Positions 35,189 to 45,355 are shown, numbered from the stretch's first letter. The stretch is DNA of 64,000 nucleotides from PALSA-243 sp963743705 (GCA_963743705.1 CAVUQS010000013.1:119542-183541); one strand, 5' to 3'. Notes: generated from the letters alone by a model not told the origin. Translations and numbers: made by a program.

Positions 35189-35846
35189 GAACCGCTCGAA
35201 TATCCCTGGCTTCGAGAACATGCTTCGGCGCGCCGCGCCCCGCGACGATCAACATCGCGCGGCCGATCTCATCCGTGGCGAGGACGTACGAAGGAAACAA
35301 CGCTCGCAGAATGGGGAATAGCGGCCGCGTGAGCACATAAAAAGCCCGATACCATGCGGTCCGCGATTTCACTCCATATCGCGGCTCGATAAACCCCGGG
35401 CGGAACATATACGCGGCGCGGAACGGCAGGCGCAGCAGCGCGTTTTCGGTGCGGCCCTTGACTCGCGCCCACATGGCTCGCCCGCGCTCGGAGCTGTCCG
35501 TGCCCTGGCCCGATACATAGATGAACGTCATTTGCGGATTCAGGCGCGATAGCGTCTCCGCCGCGGCCAAGGTGATTCCACAAGTGATGCGCGTGTAGTC
35601 GAACTCGGTCATTCCGGCCGAGGTCACGCCGAGGCAGAAAAAGCATGCGTCGAAGCCTGAAAGCTGGGCCTGAATCGCGCTGTAATCCGACAGGTCGCGA
35701 TGCACGATTTCGCGCAGCTTCGGATGAGCTACTCCCGTAGCCGCACGGCCGATCGCCGTCACGGAGCGGACATCCGAATCCAGCAGACACTCGCGCAGCA
35801 CTCCCTGCCCGACCATGCCAGTGGCCCCAAAGAGAAGTATATTCAT
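35175..35846 (-). CDS. NAD(P)-binding epimerase/HTATIP2-like protein
   Basis: 223 residues, short atypical SDR. The nucleotide-binding motif LLFGATGMVGQGVLRECL starts at residue 4, and YVSGQGTDSSERGRAMWARVKGRTEN holds the YxxxK-like region (W-A-R-V-K). It resembles the HTATIP2/TIP30-like oxidoreductase family. The substrate is unknown. Confidence 0.87.
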   Translation of the reverse strand: MNILLFGATGMVGQGVLRECLLDSDVRSVTAIGRAATGVAHPKLREIVHRDLSDYSAIQAQLSGFDACFFCLGVTSAGMTEFDYTRITCGITLAAAETLSRLNPQMTFIYVSGQGTDSSERGRAMWARVKGRTENALLRLPFRAAYMFRPGFIEPRYGVKSRTAWYRAFYVLTRPLFPILRALFPSYVLATDEIGRAMLIVAGRGAPKHVLEARDIRAVLRAK

Positions 35847-35905
35847 ACCCTGCCGCGAGCCTCGTTCGCTCCCTTTCCGGTATTTTGTTGAAGGAGGTCA
35901 GAACA

Positions 35906-36772
35906 ATGTTCGCGATTACCGGGATCACAGGTCAAGTCGGAAGCAACGTCGCGCGGAATTTACTGGCGGCGGGAAAGAATGTTCGCGCGGTGGTGCGCGA
36001 CGCCGCCAAGGCCGGCGTCTGGGCGCAACAAGGCTGCGAGATTTCCCGCGCGGACATGAGCGACGCTGACGCATTGCGCGGCGCCTTCGCCGGCGCCGAA
36101 GGCGTATTCGTCCTGCTGCCGCCGATTTTCGATCCATCGCCCGGCTTTCCCGAGTCTCGCCAAAACGTGGCGGCCTTGCGCGATGCGCTCCATGCCGCCG
36201 GACCGGCGAAGGTGGTTTGTCTTTCGACTATCGGAGCTCAGGCGCAGCGAACCAATCTCCTGACACAATTGCAGATCATGGAACGGGAAATCGGCGCGTT
36301 GCCGATGCCTGTGGCGTTCCTGCGCGCCGCGTGGTTTATGGAAAACTCGTTGTGGGACGTGCGGCCCGCGCGCGAAACCGGCGTCATCCCCAGCTTCCTG
36401 CAGCCATTGGATAAGCCTGTGCCGATGGTCGCGACGGAAGATCTTGGAAAAGCGGCGGCGGGCATGCTGCTCGATGCCTGGGAAGGACGACGAGTTATTG
36501 AACTGGAGGGTCCGAGGCGCATCACGCCTAATGAGGTTGCAGCGACATTCGCGCGTTTGCTCGGCCGCGACGTCCGCATGGAAGCTGTGCCCCGCGACAC
36601 GTGGGAATCGCTCTTCCGGTCACAGGGGATGAAGAACCCGGAGCCGCGGATCCAGATGCTCGACGGCTTCAATGAAGGATGGATTGAATTTGAAGGCGGC
36701 GAGGCGCAATCGCAGAAAGGCGCGACGCAGTTTGAGACGGTCGTGCGCGCGCTCCTCGATCGTGGCGTCTAA
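35906..36772 (+). CDS. NmrA/QOR2-type NAD(P)H-binding protein
   Basis: 288 residues. The Rossmann motif FAITGITGQVGSNVARNLLAAGKNVRAVVRD begins at residue 2; the C-terminal region (RITPNEVAATFARLLGRDVRMEAVPRDTWESLF) is typical of NmrA/QOR2-like NAD(P)-dependent oxidoreductases or redox sensors. The ATG at 35906 is preceded by AAGGAGGT, a perfect Shine-Dalgarno, 7 bases away. It converges on yjhG with a 4-bp gap. Confidence 0.9.
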   Translation: MFAITGITGQVGSNVARNLLAAGKNVRAVVRDAAKAGVWAQQGCEISRADMSDADALRGAFAGAEGVFVLLPPIFDPSPGFPESRQNVAALRDALHAAGPAKVVCLSTIGAQAQRTNLLTQLQIMEREIGALPMPVAFLRAAWFMENSLWDVRPARETGVIPSFLQPLDKPVPMVATEDLGKAAAGMLLDAWEGRRVIELEGPRRITPNEVAATFARLLGRDVRMEAVPRDTWESLFRSQGMKNPEPRIQMLDGFNEGWIEFEGGEAQSQKGATQFETVVRALLDRGV

Positions 36773-36776
36773 TCCC

Positions 36777-38720
36777 TCAAGGCGCCGTCTTCGCGAGCCG
36801 CCGCTCGATGGCGTCCACGTCGAAGACGCAGCCGCCCCAGGTTCCGCCGCTCGCATCCTGCAAGGCGGCCCATAGCCTGGTTTGCGCGGGCAATTCCGGA
36901 TCGACGGCCGTCTCGGCTTCGCGCTCCGTCAAGACGCGAGCGCCCTCCGCCGCGCTACCGTTCACGAGTAGATTCACCGAGCCTTCCAGCCGCACGCGGT
37001 CGATCACGATCTCAATGCTGTCGCCTTCCCGCACCTTTCCGATGGGGCCGCCGGCCAGCGCCTCAGGCGTCACGTGCCCGATGCACGCGCCGGTGGAGAC
37101 GCCGCTGAAACGGGCATCGGTAATCACGGCGACTTCTTTACCGAAATCCAGATAGCGCAGCGCCGAGGTGATCTCGAAGATCTCTTCCATGCCCGAACCC
37201 ATCGGCCCGCGGCACATCAACACCACGACGTCGCCGGGCTGGATCTTGCCGCCTTTGATTGCGGCAATCGCCGACTTTTCCGTGCGAAACACGCGGGCGG
37301 GGCCCGTCTTGCGATAGACGCCATCGGCGTCAACCATGCTGGGATCGATAGCGGTGCTCTTGATCACCGATCCGCCAGGCGCGAGGTTTCCCTTCGGAAA
37401 TGTCACCGTGGGCGTGAGACCGCGACTCCGCGCGGAGTCCGGCGACATGATCACGTCATCGGGGTCGATTCCATCCCGCTCTTGCAGGACACGGCGCAGC
37501 GTAGCCCGGCGTTCCGATTGCTCCCACCAATCGAGCGTGGCGGCCAAAGTTTCGCCGGCGACGGTGGTGACGCTCGTATCGAGCAAGCCGGCGCGGCGCA
37601 GGTGAAGCATTACTTCGGGAACGCCTCCCGCCAGGAATACTTGCACGGTGGGAAACATCTTCGGACCATTGGGCAGCGCATCCACCAGGCGCGGCGTTTC
37701 GCGATTCACGCGCGTCCAATCGTCCACCGTCGGCCGCGTCAAACCAGCCGCGTGCGCGATTGCGGGCAGATGCAGGATAAGGTTGGTCGATCCGCCGAAT
37801 GCCGCGTGCGTGACCATGGCGTTGCGCACCGCGGCATCAGTGAGTGTTTGCCGCAGCGTTGCGCCGCGCGCTTCCATGGCTAGGACCGCGCGTGCCGAGC
37901 GCCGCGCCATGTCCAGCCAAATTGCGTGGCCCGACGGCGCGAGCGCGGAATGCGGCAACGCCATGCCCAGCGCCTCGCCGACCACCTGCGATGTGGCGGC
38001 CGTTCCCAGAAACTGGCAGCCTCCACCCGGCGTGGCGCAAGCGCGGCATAGCGCGTCCGCGGCCGCTTGCAGCGTGAGTTGGCCGTGCGCAAACCGCGCG
38101 CCCGCGGATTGCACTTTGCCCGCGTCTTCACCGTCTTCCGGAAGCAGGGTAACTCCGCCCGGCACCAGGACTCCAGGCAGGGCGTGGGCGCCGGCAAGCG
38201 CCATCATCATCGCCGGCAGACCCTTATCGCACGTCGCGACCCCGATCACGCCGCGCCGCGTCGGCAAAGAGCGGATCAAGCGGCCGAACACGGAGGCCGC
38301 GTCATTGCGGTAAGCCAGCGAATCGAACATGCCGGTGGTGCCTTGCGTGCGGCCGTCGCAGGGATCGGTGCAATAGGCCGCGAACGGAATGGCGCCCGAC
38401 GATTTCAATTCGCGCGCTGCCGCTTCCATCAGGAGCCCGACCTCCCAGTGGCCGGTGTGATAGCCGAGCGCGATGGGCGTGCCATCCGCCGCGCGAATTC
38501 CGCCATGGGTGCTGAGGATGAGAAATTCCTTGCCACCCAGCGCGGCGGCGTCCCAACCCATTCCGGCGTTTTGACTCCAACCGAAGAGCTCGCCCGAAGG
38601 CCGTTTCAACAGCATCTCGGGCGTAATGGGCAGCGAACCCGACGGGCCGGCGGCCTTGGAGCGGACATCGTAGAGAGAAGGATCGCCCGAATCGACGAGC
38701 GTTGCGAAAGAGTGCGGCAT
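36777..38720 (-). CDS. YjhG/YagF-type sugar-acid dehydratase (IlvD/Edd family)
   Basis: 647 residues, length matching YjhG/YagF. Almost full-length correspondence to the E. coli YjhG/YagF pattern is visible: NAGMGWD, STHGGIRAADGTPIALGYHTGHWE, YCTDPCDGRTQGTTGMFDSLAYRNDA, VATCDKGLPAMMMAL, HAAFGGSTNLILHLPAIAHAAG, GGVPEVMLHLR, and DARFSGVSTGACIGHV. The cluster-binding cysteines are in DPC and TCDKG. YjhG acts on D-xylonate; the same reaction is likely here (acid sugar to 2-keto-3-deoxy acid). Confidence 0.92.
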   Translation of the reverse strand: MPHSFATLVDSGDPSLYDVRSKAAGPSGSLPITPEMLLKRPSGELFGWSQNAGMGWDAAALGGKEFLILSTHGGIRAADGTPIALGYHTGHWEVGLLMEAAARELKSSGAIPFAAYCTDPCDGRTQGTTGMFDSLAYRNDAASVFGRLIRSLPTRRGVIGVATCDKGLPAMMMALAGAHALPGVLVPGGVTLLPEDGEDAGKVQSAGARFAHGQLTLQAAADALCRACATPGGGCQFLGTAATSQVVGEALGMALPHSALAPSGHAIWLDMARRSARAVLAMEARGATLRQTLTDAAVRNAMVTHAAFGGSTNLILHLPAIAHAAGLTRPTVDDWTRVNRETPRLVDALPNGPKMFPTVQVFLAGGVPEVMLHLRRAGLLDTSVTTVAGETLAATLDWWEQSERRATLRRVLQERDGIDPDDVIMSPDSARSRGLTPTVTFPKGNLAPGGSVIKSTAIDPSMVDADGVYRKTGPARVFRTEKSAIAAIKGGKIQPGDVVVLMCRGPMGSGMEEIFEITSALRYLDFGKEVAVITDARFSGVSTGACIGHVTPEALAGGPIGKVREGDSIEIVIDRVRLEGSVNLLVNGSAAEGARVLTEREAETAVDPELPAQTRLWAALQDASGGTWGGCVFDVDAIERRLAKTAP

Positions 38721-38740
38721 TCGTCATTCAGGCTAACGCA

Positions 38741-38993
38741 CCTTGGGTACGGAACGAGGCCCGCGGCCACCGGACTTACCGGTACAGGCCCGCGTCTCAC
38801 ATTTCATCTCGCCGGGGTACGGACCTTCGTCGCCCCATTGTGGAAAATAGCCGACGCCACGGAGCAGGCGCTGATGGATGGCTTCTACAAAGAGCTCAGC
38901 GCCGGAAAGGGTCGCGCGGAAGCGCTACGGGCGACCCCGGCCCCTTACCGCGCGCGCTGTTCGCCAAGTGAACTGGTCTGGAGTCGCATTTAG
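38741..38993 (+). pseudogene. Remnant of a CHAT-domain protein
   Basis: The frame ending at 38993 encodes LAGVRTFVAPLWKIADATEQALMDGFYKELSAGKGRAEAL, the typical C-terminal CHAT peptidase-like motif (S-L-W-x-V-x-D). No upstream catalytic domain remains, and the sequence after it degenerates to PYRARCSPSELVWSRI. It appears to be the broken 3' end of a CHAT/TPR gene between yjhG and the TIGR03437 cluster. Confidence 0.6.
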
Positions 38994-40802
38994 TGATGGA
39001 CAGAGAGGATGGCGCCCTCGGGAGACATTACTCCGGCGACGAGAGCCTGGATGGGCCAGTCGCCATCGGCGAGCGAGGGCGGAACCTGTATGGCGATCTG
39101 ATATAAGCCCACCGAACCCGGGGCCAGCGCTGCGCCGTAAACCGTGGCGGGCACGTTATCGATGGTGATGCTGGGTAGGGAGCCGGTGGCGTATGCTTTG
39201 TCGCTGGGAACGGCGACACCCGCGGGCGCCGCGGGATTGGTTGGGCCGAATCCGGTGGCCCATAGGATGATCACATCGCCGGGTTTGGCGGCGGCCGTCG
39301 TGGCGCCGGCGAATGTGCCGGCCTTTACCGCATAGCTGTAGTCGGTTCGCGTTGCGACTACCTGGTTGCCTGGCCAACCGAAGAACGCCGGGCCGTATGC
39401 GCTGGCCGTGGACACAAAGGCCGCGCTCGTGCCGCCCGTGGTAGTCACGGTAATGGTGACCGGTCCCGCAGGCACGTCCGGCGCCAGCACATTGAGTTGA
39501 CCAGGCGATATGTAGTAGATGTATGCGGGCTTCCCTCCCATGGTGACGCTCACGCCATCGAGAGAAGTAGGCAGCGCGCCATTGACGATCGAGTTGCTCC
39601 AGTCGTCCGTCTTGGTGGCGAGACCGGCGCCTTGAATCGTCACCCAGGAATTGGTTACAATTCCCGGCTGGAAGCTGGCCCCGTTCACCACGCCGTTGGC
39701 GGAGATAACCGGAGCCAATCCGCCGGTGGCCGCGGCCCCGGTAACCTTGCGAATCAGATTGTGACCTGTATCCGCAATGAAAATGTTCCCCGCGCTATCC
39801 ACACGTACGCCATATGGCGTCATAACGCTGGCGCCCGCCGGCGGACCGCCGTCGCCATTTCCGAGGCTGCCCGTTGCAAACGCACCTCCGTTTCCCGCGA
39901 ACGTGCTGATGATCCCAGCCGGGTTCACCATGCGGATCCGGTTGTTCGCTGGGTCTGCTATATAAACGTTGCCCGCGCTATCCACTGCCACGCCCTGAAA
40001 TGCCGCCGTCAGGTTCAACCCCAATTTGGCGCTGGTGGCGGGGCCGCCATCGCCTGAGTAGCCGGCTGTGCCCGAGCCTGCGAAAGTCGTGATGATGCCT
40101 TTCGTATCCACCTTGCGCACGCGATTGTTGCCCTTGTCCGCGAAATAGATATTCCCCGCGCTGTCCAATGCCACGCCGGATGGAAAATACAGCGCCGCCT
40201 TGGTCGCGAGACCGCCATCGCCGGAGAATCCGAACGCGCCGCCCGCGACGGTTGTGAGCACCCCGGCCTTATCCAGTTTGTAGATGGCGGATCCATTCAG
40301 ATCCGAGATGTAGACGTTCCCGGTTGAGTCGACGGTCATGCCGCCCGGTGAGCTTATTCTGGACAGGAATGAGCTGATGACTGGGACGGAGTCGATTTTG
40401 CCGGATGGTGTCCACCTTGCGAAGGCCGTTGCTGCCCCCATCCGCAATGTAGACGTTCCCCGCGCCGTCCACCGCTACGGCTATCGGCAGAAACAGCTCG
40501 GCGCTGGTGGCAGGGCCGCCATCTCCAGAAGACCCCGAAGTCCCATTACCCGCGAACGTGCTGATGGTTCCGGAGGTATCCACCTTGCGGATACGGTTGT
40601 TATTCCGGTCCACGATGTAGAGGTTGCCGGCGCCGTCCACTGCCACATCGGGGGGAATGCCAATCCCGGCTTTGGTGGCGGGGCCGCCATCCCCGGAGAA
40701 GACCAAGGTCCCGTTGCCGGCTACAGTGTTAATGACGGCTTGGGCACAACAGATAGATACCGCCGCCAGCGCAACGAAAGTAGACTTTAAGAGCGTTTTC
40801 AT
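38990..40802 (-). pseudogene. Tandem copy 1: NHL propeller with TIGR03437 C-domain, frameshifted
   Basis: The start ATG at 40802 has GGAG six bases upstream and a signal peptide (MKTLLKSTFVALAAVSICCAQ). NHL-type repeats (INTVAGNGTLVFSGDGGPATKAG; VAVDGAGNLYIVDRNNNRIRKVDTSG) follow. A single extra base at about 40406 (A on the minus strand, inside GACACC-A-TCCGGC) breaks the frame; downstream of it the frame continues as SSPGGMTVDSTGNVYISDLNGSAIYKL and ends in a TIGR03437-type C-terminal domain (NGVVNGASFQPGIV to GAILSVHH). Without the indel the protein would be about 604 residues. The gene is co-directional with copies 2 and 3. Confidence 0.85.
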
Positions 40803-40821
40803 AAGCTTCTCCATTTCCGCG

Positions 40822-42594
40822 CTAGTGGTGAACCGACAGGATATTCCCAGCGGGCGACGCGACGCTGCCGATGGTGGCTTGGATGGGCCAGTCGCCATCG
40901 GCGAGGGTAGTGGGGACCTGGATGGCGATCTGGTATAAGCCGGCCGAACCGGGCGCGAGAGCGGCGCCATACACTGTCGCAGGCGTGTTGTTCACTGTGA
41001 CCGTCGGCGCGGATGCCGTCGAAAAGCCACCGCTGGCGGGCACGGAGACGCCCGATGGCGAAGCCGGAATCGTGGGGCCGAATCCGGTCGCCCACAGAAT
41101 CAGCACATCACCCGGCTTGGCGGGAACAGTCGTCGAGCCGGCGAAGGTGCCGGCCTTCGCGGCGTACGTATAGTCCTGACGGGTTGCCACCACCTGACTA
41201 CCGGGCCATAGGAAAAACGCCGGACCGTATGCGCTGGCCGTGGTGCTGAAGGCCGTACTCGTGCCGGCGGCAGTAGTCACTGTCACGCTGATTGGACCGG
41301 CGGGAACGTCAGGCGCCAACACGTTGAGTTGACCGGGAGAGATGAAGTAAACGTATGCCGGCTTGCCACCCATGGTGACGCTGACCCCGTCGAGCGATGT
41401 GGGCAACGCGCCGTTGACGATCGAATGACTCCAATCATCCATCTGGGCGGCCAGATTCGTCCCCTGGATAGTGACCCACGAATTGGCTGCCACTCCCGGC
41501 TGGAAGCTTGCGCCGTTGACGACGCCGTTAGCGGAGATGGCGGGCGCGGCCGGCGGCGTTGTGCCGGTGGAAAGGCCGGAGACCTTGTAAACCCTGTTCC
41601 CTCCATAAATGTAGAGGTTGCCGGATGAATCCACAGCCACGTCCAGCGCGCCGACATTGACGCCGGTGGGGGGGCCGCCATCCACCTCGTTCGGCGATGT
41701 GTTCCCGCCGCCGGCGACCGTGGTAATAGTGCCGGATGTATCCACCTTGCGTACGCGGCCGTTGCCGGTGTCGGCGATGTAGACGTTTCCGGCCGCGTCC
41801 ACCGCTACCGCGCGCGCCTCGAACAATTGCGCGCTGGTGGCCGGTCCGCCGTCGCCCGAGAAGCCGTTGGTCCCGTTGCCGGCGATGATAGTGATCGCGC
41901 CGCCGGGAGTCACCTTGTAGACGCGCGTGCCGACGCCGTCGTCGCAGGCGTACAGGTTTCCGGAATTGTCAATCGCAAGCGCCCAGGGCGTTTCGAGGAA
42001 GCTGGGGCTTCCATTTCCGGCAAACGTCGTCAGAACTCCCGAGGTATCGACCTTACGGACGGTGCCGCAAATCGAGGAGCCGAAGTACACATTACCGGCG
42101 CGGTCCGCTACAACCCCGCTGGGGCTGCAGATAGGCACGCTGGTTGCCTGGCTGCCACTGCCATTGTTGCCGGAAATCCCCGCTGTTCCGTTTCCGGCGA
42201 TCGTGGTCATGACCCCGGAAGTATCCACCTTGCGGACCACATAGGACTGGGTATCGCCGATGTAGAGGGTGCCCGCGCTGTCTGTCCCCAGCCCACCCGT
42301 GCGCCCGATTTCTTTCAGTTGGCCGACGGTGGCTGTCACGCTGCTGATGATGCCGGCCGTGTTCACCTTGCGGACCCGGGAATCTGTCGCGTCCCATATA
42401 TAAAGATTGCCCGCGGCATCCACGGTGATGTTGCCGACTTGGCCGATGAAGGCGTTGACTGCCGGTCCCCCATCGCCAATTGGAGCCAGACCATTTCCTC
42501 CGGCGATCAGTTTAATAGTGGGTTGACCGAAACCGAGAGAGGCATGGATGAGAAGCAATGCCAGTGGATAGAAAGCGGAGCGTTGCAGAGTCAT
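40822..42594 (-). CDS. Tandem copy 2: NHL propeller with TIGR03437 C-domain
   Basis: 590 residues, intact. Signal peptide (LQRSAFYPLALLLIHASLGFGQ), then about ten NHL blades with the AGNGTNGFSGDGGPATSAQLFEARAVAVDAAGNVYIADTGNGRVRKVDTSG pattern, then the TIGR03437 C-terminal domain beginning near NGVVNGASFQPGVAANSWVTIQG and ending ASPAGNILSVHH. The ATG at 42594 has AAGGG about 6 bases upstream. Copies 1, 2 and 3 have nearly the same C-domain, so they arose by duplication. These secreted proteins are typical of Solibacterales; their function is unknown. Confidence 0.9.
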   Translation of the reverse strand: MTLQRSAFYPLALLLIHASLGFGQPTIKLIAGGNGLAPIGDGGPAVNAFIGQVGNITVDAAGNLYIWDATDSRVRKVNTAGIISSVTATVGQLKEIGRTGGLGTDSAGTLYIGDTQSYVVRKVDTSGVMTTIAGNGTAGISGNNGSGSQATSVPICSPSGVVADRAGNVYFGSSICGTVRKVDTSGVLTTFAGNGSPSFLETPWALAIDNSGNLYACDDGVGTRVYKVTPGGAITIIAGNGTNGFSGDGGPATSAQLFEARAVAVDAAGNVYIADTGNGRVRKVDTSGTITTVAGGGNTSPNEVDGGPPTGVNVGALDVAVDSSGNLYIYGGNRVYKVSGLSTGTTPPAAPAISANGVVNGASFQPGVAANSWVTIQGTNLAAQMDDWSHSIVNGALPTSLDGVSVTMGGKPAYVYFISPGQLNVLAPDVPAGPISVTVTTAAGTSTAFSTTASAYGPAFFLWPGSQVVATRQDYTYAAKAGTFAGSTTVPAKPGDVLILWATGFGPTIPASPSGVSVPASGGFSTASAPTVTVNNTPATVYGAALAPGSAGLYQIAIQVPTTLADGDWPIQATIGSVASPAGNILSVHH

Positions 42595-42609
42595 GGTTTC
42601 CCTTGTCAA

Positions 42610-44503
42610 TTAATGAGCTATCGAAAGAACAATCCCTGTGGGCGACAGAGCGCCGCCGATGCTCGCCTGAATGGGCCAGTCGCCATCGGCGAGCGTAGTG
42701 GGAACCTGGATCGCGATCTGGTACAAGCCGGCCGAGCCAGGCGCGAGCGCCGCGCCATAAACAACCGCCGGCGTGTTGTTGATCGTCACGGTTGGCGCCG
42801 ATGCCGTCGAAAAGCCGCCGCTGGCGGGCACAGATAGGCCCGAGGGCGCTGCCGGCATCGTGGGACCGAATCCAGTTGCCCACAGGATAAGGACTTCACC
42901 GGGCTTTGCCGCGACGGTCGTCGCGCCTGCGAAAGTGCCAGCCTTGACGGCGTAACTATAGTCTTGATGCGTCGCCACCACCTGACTGCCTGGCCATAGG
43001 AAGAATGCCGGACCGTAGAGGCTTGCGGTAGTAGTGAAGCTCGAGCTCGTGCCGCCTGGCGTGGTCACCGTTACTGTCACCGGCCCGGCAGGAAGGTTGG
43101 GCGCGAGCACGTTGAGTTGGCCCGGCGAGATGTAATAGACGTACGCGGGTTTCCCGCCCATGGTCACGCTCACGCCGTCAAGCGTGGTGGGCAAGGCTCC
43201 GTTGACAATCGAGTGGCTCCAATCGTCCGTCTGTGGCGCTAGGTTCGTGCCCTGGATCGTGACCCAGGAATTGGCCGACGATACCCGGCTGAAAACCGGC
43301 CGCGTTGACCACGCTCGCGATTGCCGGCGGCGATACCGCGCTCTGCGCCTGCGGCGCCACCACCAGATCCAGAACAACCGTCGGAAGCGTGCAAGTCTGC
43401 GAACCGCATTGGTAAGGTTCGAGCACTTCGACCGGCGTCCAGGTGGCGCCTCCATTGGTGGTCCTCGAAACCGTGCTCGCGTCTTTGGGACCGATCGCGT
43501 AGGCGGTGGCTGCGGTGTTCGGGTCGGCGCGGACCACTTCCATTCCAAAATTGGGGACTAAGGCTGTACTATCCGGAAAAACCGTCGCCCAGGTATTTCC
43601 GCCATCCGCACTCCTGTACACATTCGCGTCTTCGAGACCGTCGTACGCCGCCGCGTAGAGCAGGCCCGGGGTGATGTCGAATGCGACGGTCTGCACCACG
43701 CCCTCTGGAATATTCAACTCCGTCCAACTCTGCGCGCCATCGGTACTCTTGTAGATTCCGCACAGTCCATTGGGATCCGTACAGCCAATATTGCTGAGGC
43801 TCGTGCCGTAAATCTCCTGGCTGTTCTTCGGATTGATAAAGATCCTGGCGCCAAAGCCGGCCGTCGACGTGAGCAGCGTCCACGTGTTTGCAAAATCCGT
43901 ACTCTTGAAGAGGTAACCTTTGCCTGGGTGGAAGGCCGAATTGCCACCGATCGCATAGACCACGCCGGAATGATTCGGATCTACCGCAAATCCGCCGAGG
44001 TTTGGTTGGTTCGCCGTGCCTCCGGCGGCTGAGCCTGCCGGTTTGGGAATATTTGGCGCAATCCAGGTGACGCCTCCGTCCGTGGTCACTTCCAGGCCGT
44101 CGCTCGCGTTCATGGTATAGAGGACATTGGTTTTCACCGGGTCGATCGCAACAAAACCGGCGGTGCCGAAGGGGTAGGAAAAGGTGGGCTTCGAAACCAC
44201 GGACCAGTTAGCCCCTGCGTCGGTAGATTTGAGGAAGGCGAGCGGTTGGCCGGCCGGGCTGCTAAACCTTGCGAATGCATAGAGCGTCGACGGCGTCTGC
44301 GGGTCGACCACCATCGCCAATATTTTCGGCACTCCCGGGAGCGACGAATCATTCGACATCACGGTCAACTGCTTCCAGGTGACCCCGCTGTCCGTGCTCT
44401 TAAAAGGCCCCAGGCTGGTCGCAGCATAAAGGGTGGATGCCGCGTTGGCCGTCCCGGCGAGCGCAGAAATAGATAGTACAAGGAAAACCCAAGAACACTT
44501 CAC
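42610..44503 (-). pseudogene. Tandem copy 3: sialidase-like propeller with TIGR03437 C-domain, frameshifted
   Basis: Signal peptide (SWVFLVLSISALAGTANA) after a GTG at 44503, with AAGGGGG 8 bases upstream. The propeller has BNR/sialidase-type repeats (KSTDSGVTWKQLTV, STDAGANWSVVS, TTDGGVTWIAP), unlike the NHL blades of copies 1 and 2. The frame is broken exactly between the propeller and the TIGR03437-type domain, by one extra base at about 43276 (GTCGGCC in place of GTCGCC on the minus strand); repairing it gives ANSWVTIQG and the full C-domain. Confidence 0.82.
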
Positions 44504-44746
44504 GCGAACAGCCCCCTTTAGATCTCTCATTGCAGAAATGGGGCTTGGCGGCGAATACTTTCAAAAACTTTAGGAGCCTACTTCGCGATGAACTTCTCGA
44601 CCACGTCGCGGCGAGCAAGTTGCGGAAAACGGACGCTGCCGGAAGCCCGGCGGCACTCGTCACTTTCCCGATTTTTGCAGCTTACGAAAATCGCGTTGGC
44701 GGTCTTCCATCGATAGAATCGGCGTCCTTTCCGTATCTGGAATAGA

Positions 44747-45247
44747 TCAGGCAGTGATTTGGGTTACGAGAAGATCGAGTTTGCGGTCGAGTTCTAGCGC
44801 GGCTTTTTTCAGCGGCGGGTTGTCCTTCACCACGATTAGCGTTGAGGGCCGAACGTAGTGCACGGTCGATCCGGCGCCATTTTCCACCAGGAGCATTTCG
44901 ACGGGCGCGAATAATCCGGCAGACACGTCCTCGCGCAGCATCGTGATCGCGATCAAGGGATTGCCCAGGATAATCCGGAGGACGCGCTGGCGTATGCCGT
45001 ATTTGGAAATCCAGGCGGTGTGGTCGATCTCGGCGAAGGTCATGAAACCGCTGGGTCCGGCGAAGCGGCTGTTAACCTCGGCCTCGAATTCGGCGGGGGA
45101 CGCGCTCTTAGTGGCGGATTCGTTGATTTGAGGAATCGTCGACTTACCCGTTTGTTCCCGCAGCCGTTGCAGCACTGCGTCAAACGACAAGGCGCTTTCG
45201 ATCTCGAGCCGGATTCCCTCGAATTTGTGTGTGATTAGTCTGGACAT
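44747..45247 (-). CDS. DUF302-family protein
   Basis: 166 residues matching the DUF302/TT1751-like fold: FAEIDHTAWISKYGIRQRVLRIILGNPLIAITMLREDVSAGLFAPVEMLLVENGAGSTVHYVRPSTLIV. The family is of unknown function; some members are redox- or metal-related. AAGGAG lies about 13 bases before the ATG. It is divergent from the marR gene, and two operator-like sites lie between the genes. Confidence 0.8.
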   Translation of the reverse strand: MSRLITHKFEGIRLEIESALSFDAVLQRLREQTGKSTIPQINESATKSASPAEFEAEVNSRFAGPSGFMTFAEIDHTAWISKYGIRQRVLRIILGNPLIAITMLREDVSAGLFAPVEMLLVENGAGSTVHYVRPSTLIVVKDNPPLKKAALELDRKLDLLVTQITA

Positions 45248-45289
45248 TTTCTTTTGTAGCTCCTTATGGGCTATGCTCTCACCCGTTCA

Positions 45290-45309
45290 ATTGATGCATA
45301 TACATCATA
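45290..45309. promoter_or_regulatory. Operator-like site 1 (MarR candidate)
   Basis: ATTGATGCATATACATCATA has the half-sites ATTGATG and ACATCA in the same spacing as site 2 (46 bp away). It lies between the divergent DUF302 and MarR genes. Confidence 0.6.
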
Positions 45310-45335
45310 TATTGATTCACGCAAACTGCTATGGT

Positions 45336-45355
45336 ATTGATGTGCATACATCAAT
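45336..45355. promoter_or_regulatory. Operator-like site 2 (MarR candidate)
   Basis: ATTGATGTGCATACATCAAT has 8-bp inverted arms with a 4-nt centre. It overlaps the proposed GTG start of the MarR gene, so binding would block transcription or early elongation and allow autorepression. Confidence 0.65.

Larger units (their letters stand above)
38990..43300. repeat. Three near-identical TIGR03437 C-domain copies
   Basis: The C-terminal domain recurs at about 38993-39706, 40825-41538 and 42613-43327 on the minus strand. The segments share long stretches of protein (for example NSWVTIQG, GPAFFLWPGSQVVATR/HQDY, and LADGDWPIQ) and of DNA. They flank two other domains and could allow recombination among the three genes. 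Confidence 0.75.

Noticed and set aside
44530..44745. 71-residue reading frame on the plus strand
   Set aside because: Composition is random-like, no ribosome site or family pattern, and it lies opposite the promoter region of copy 3.
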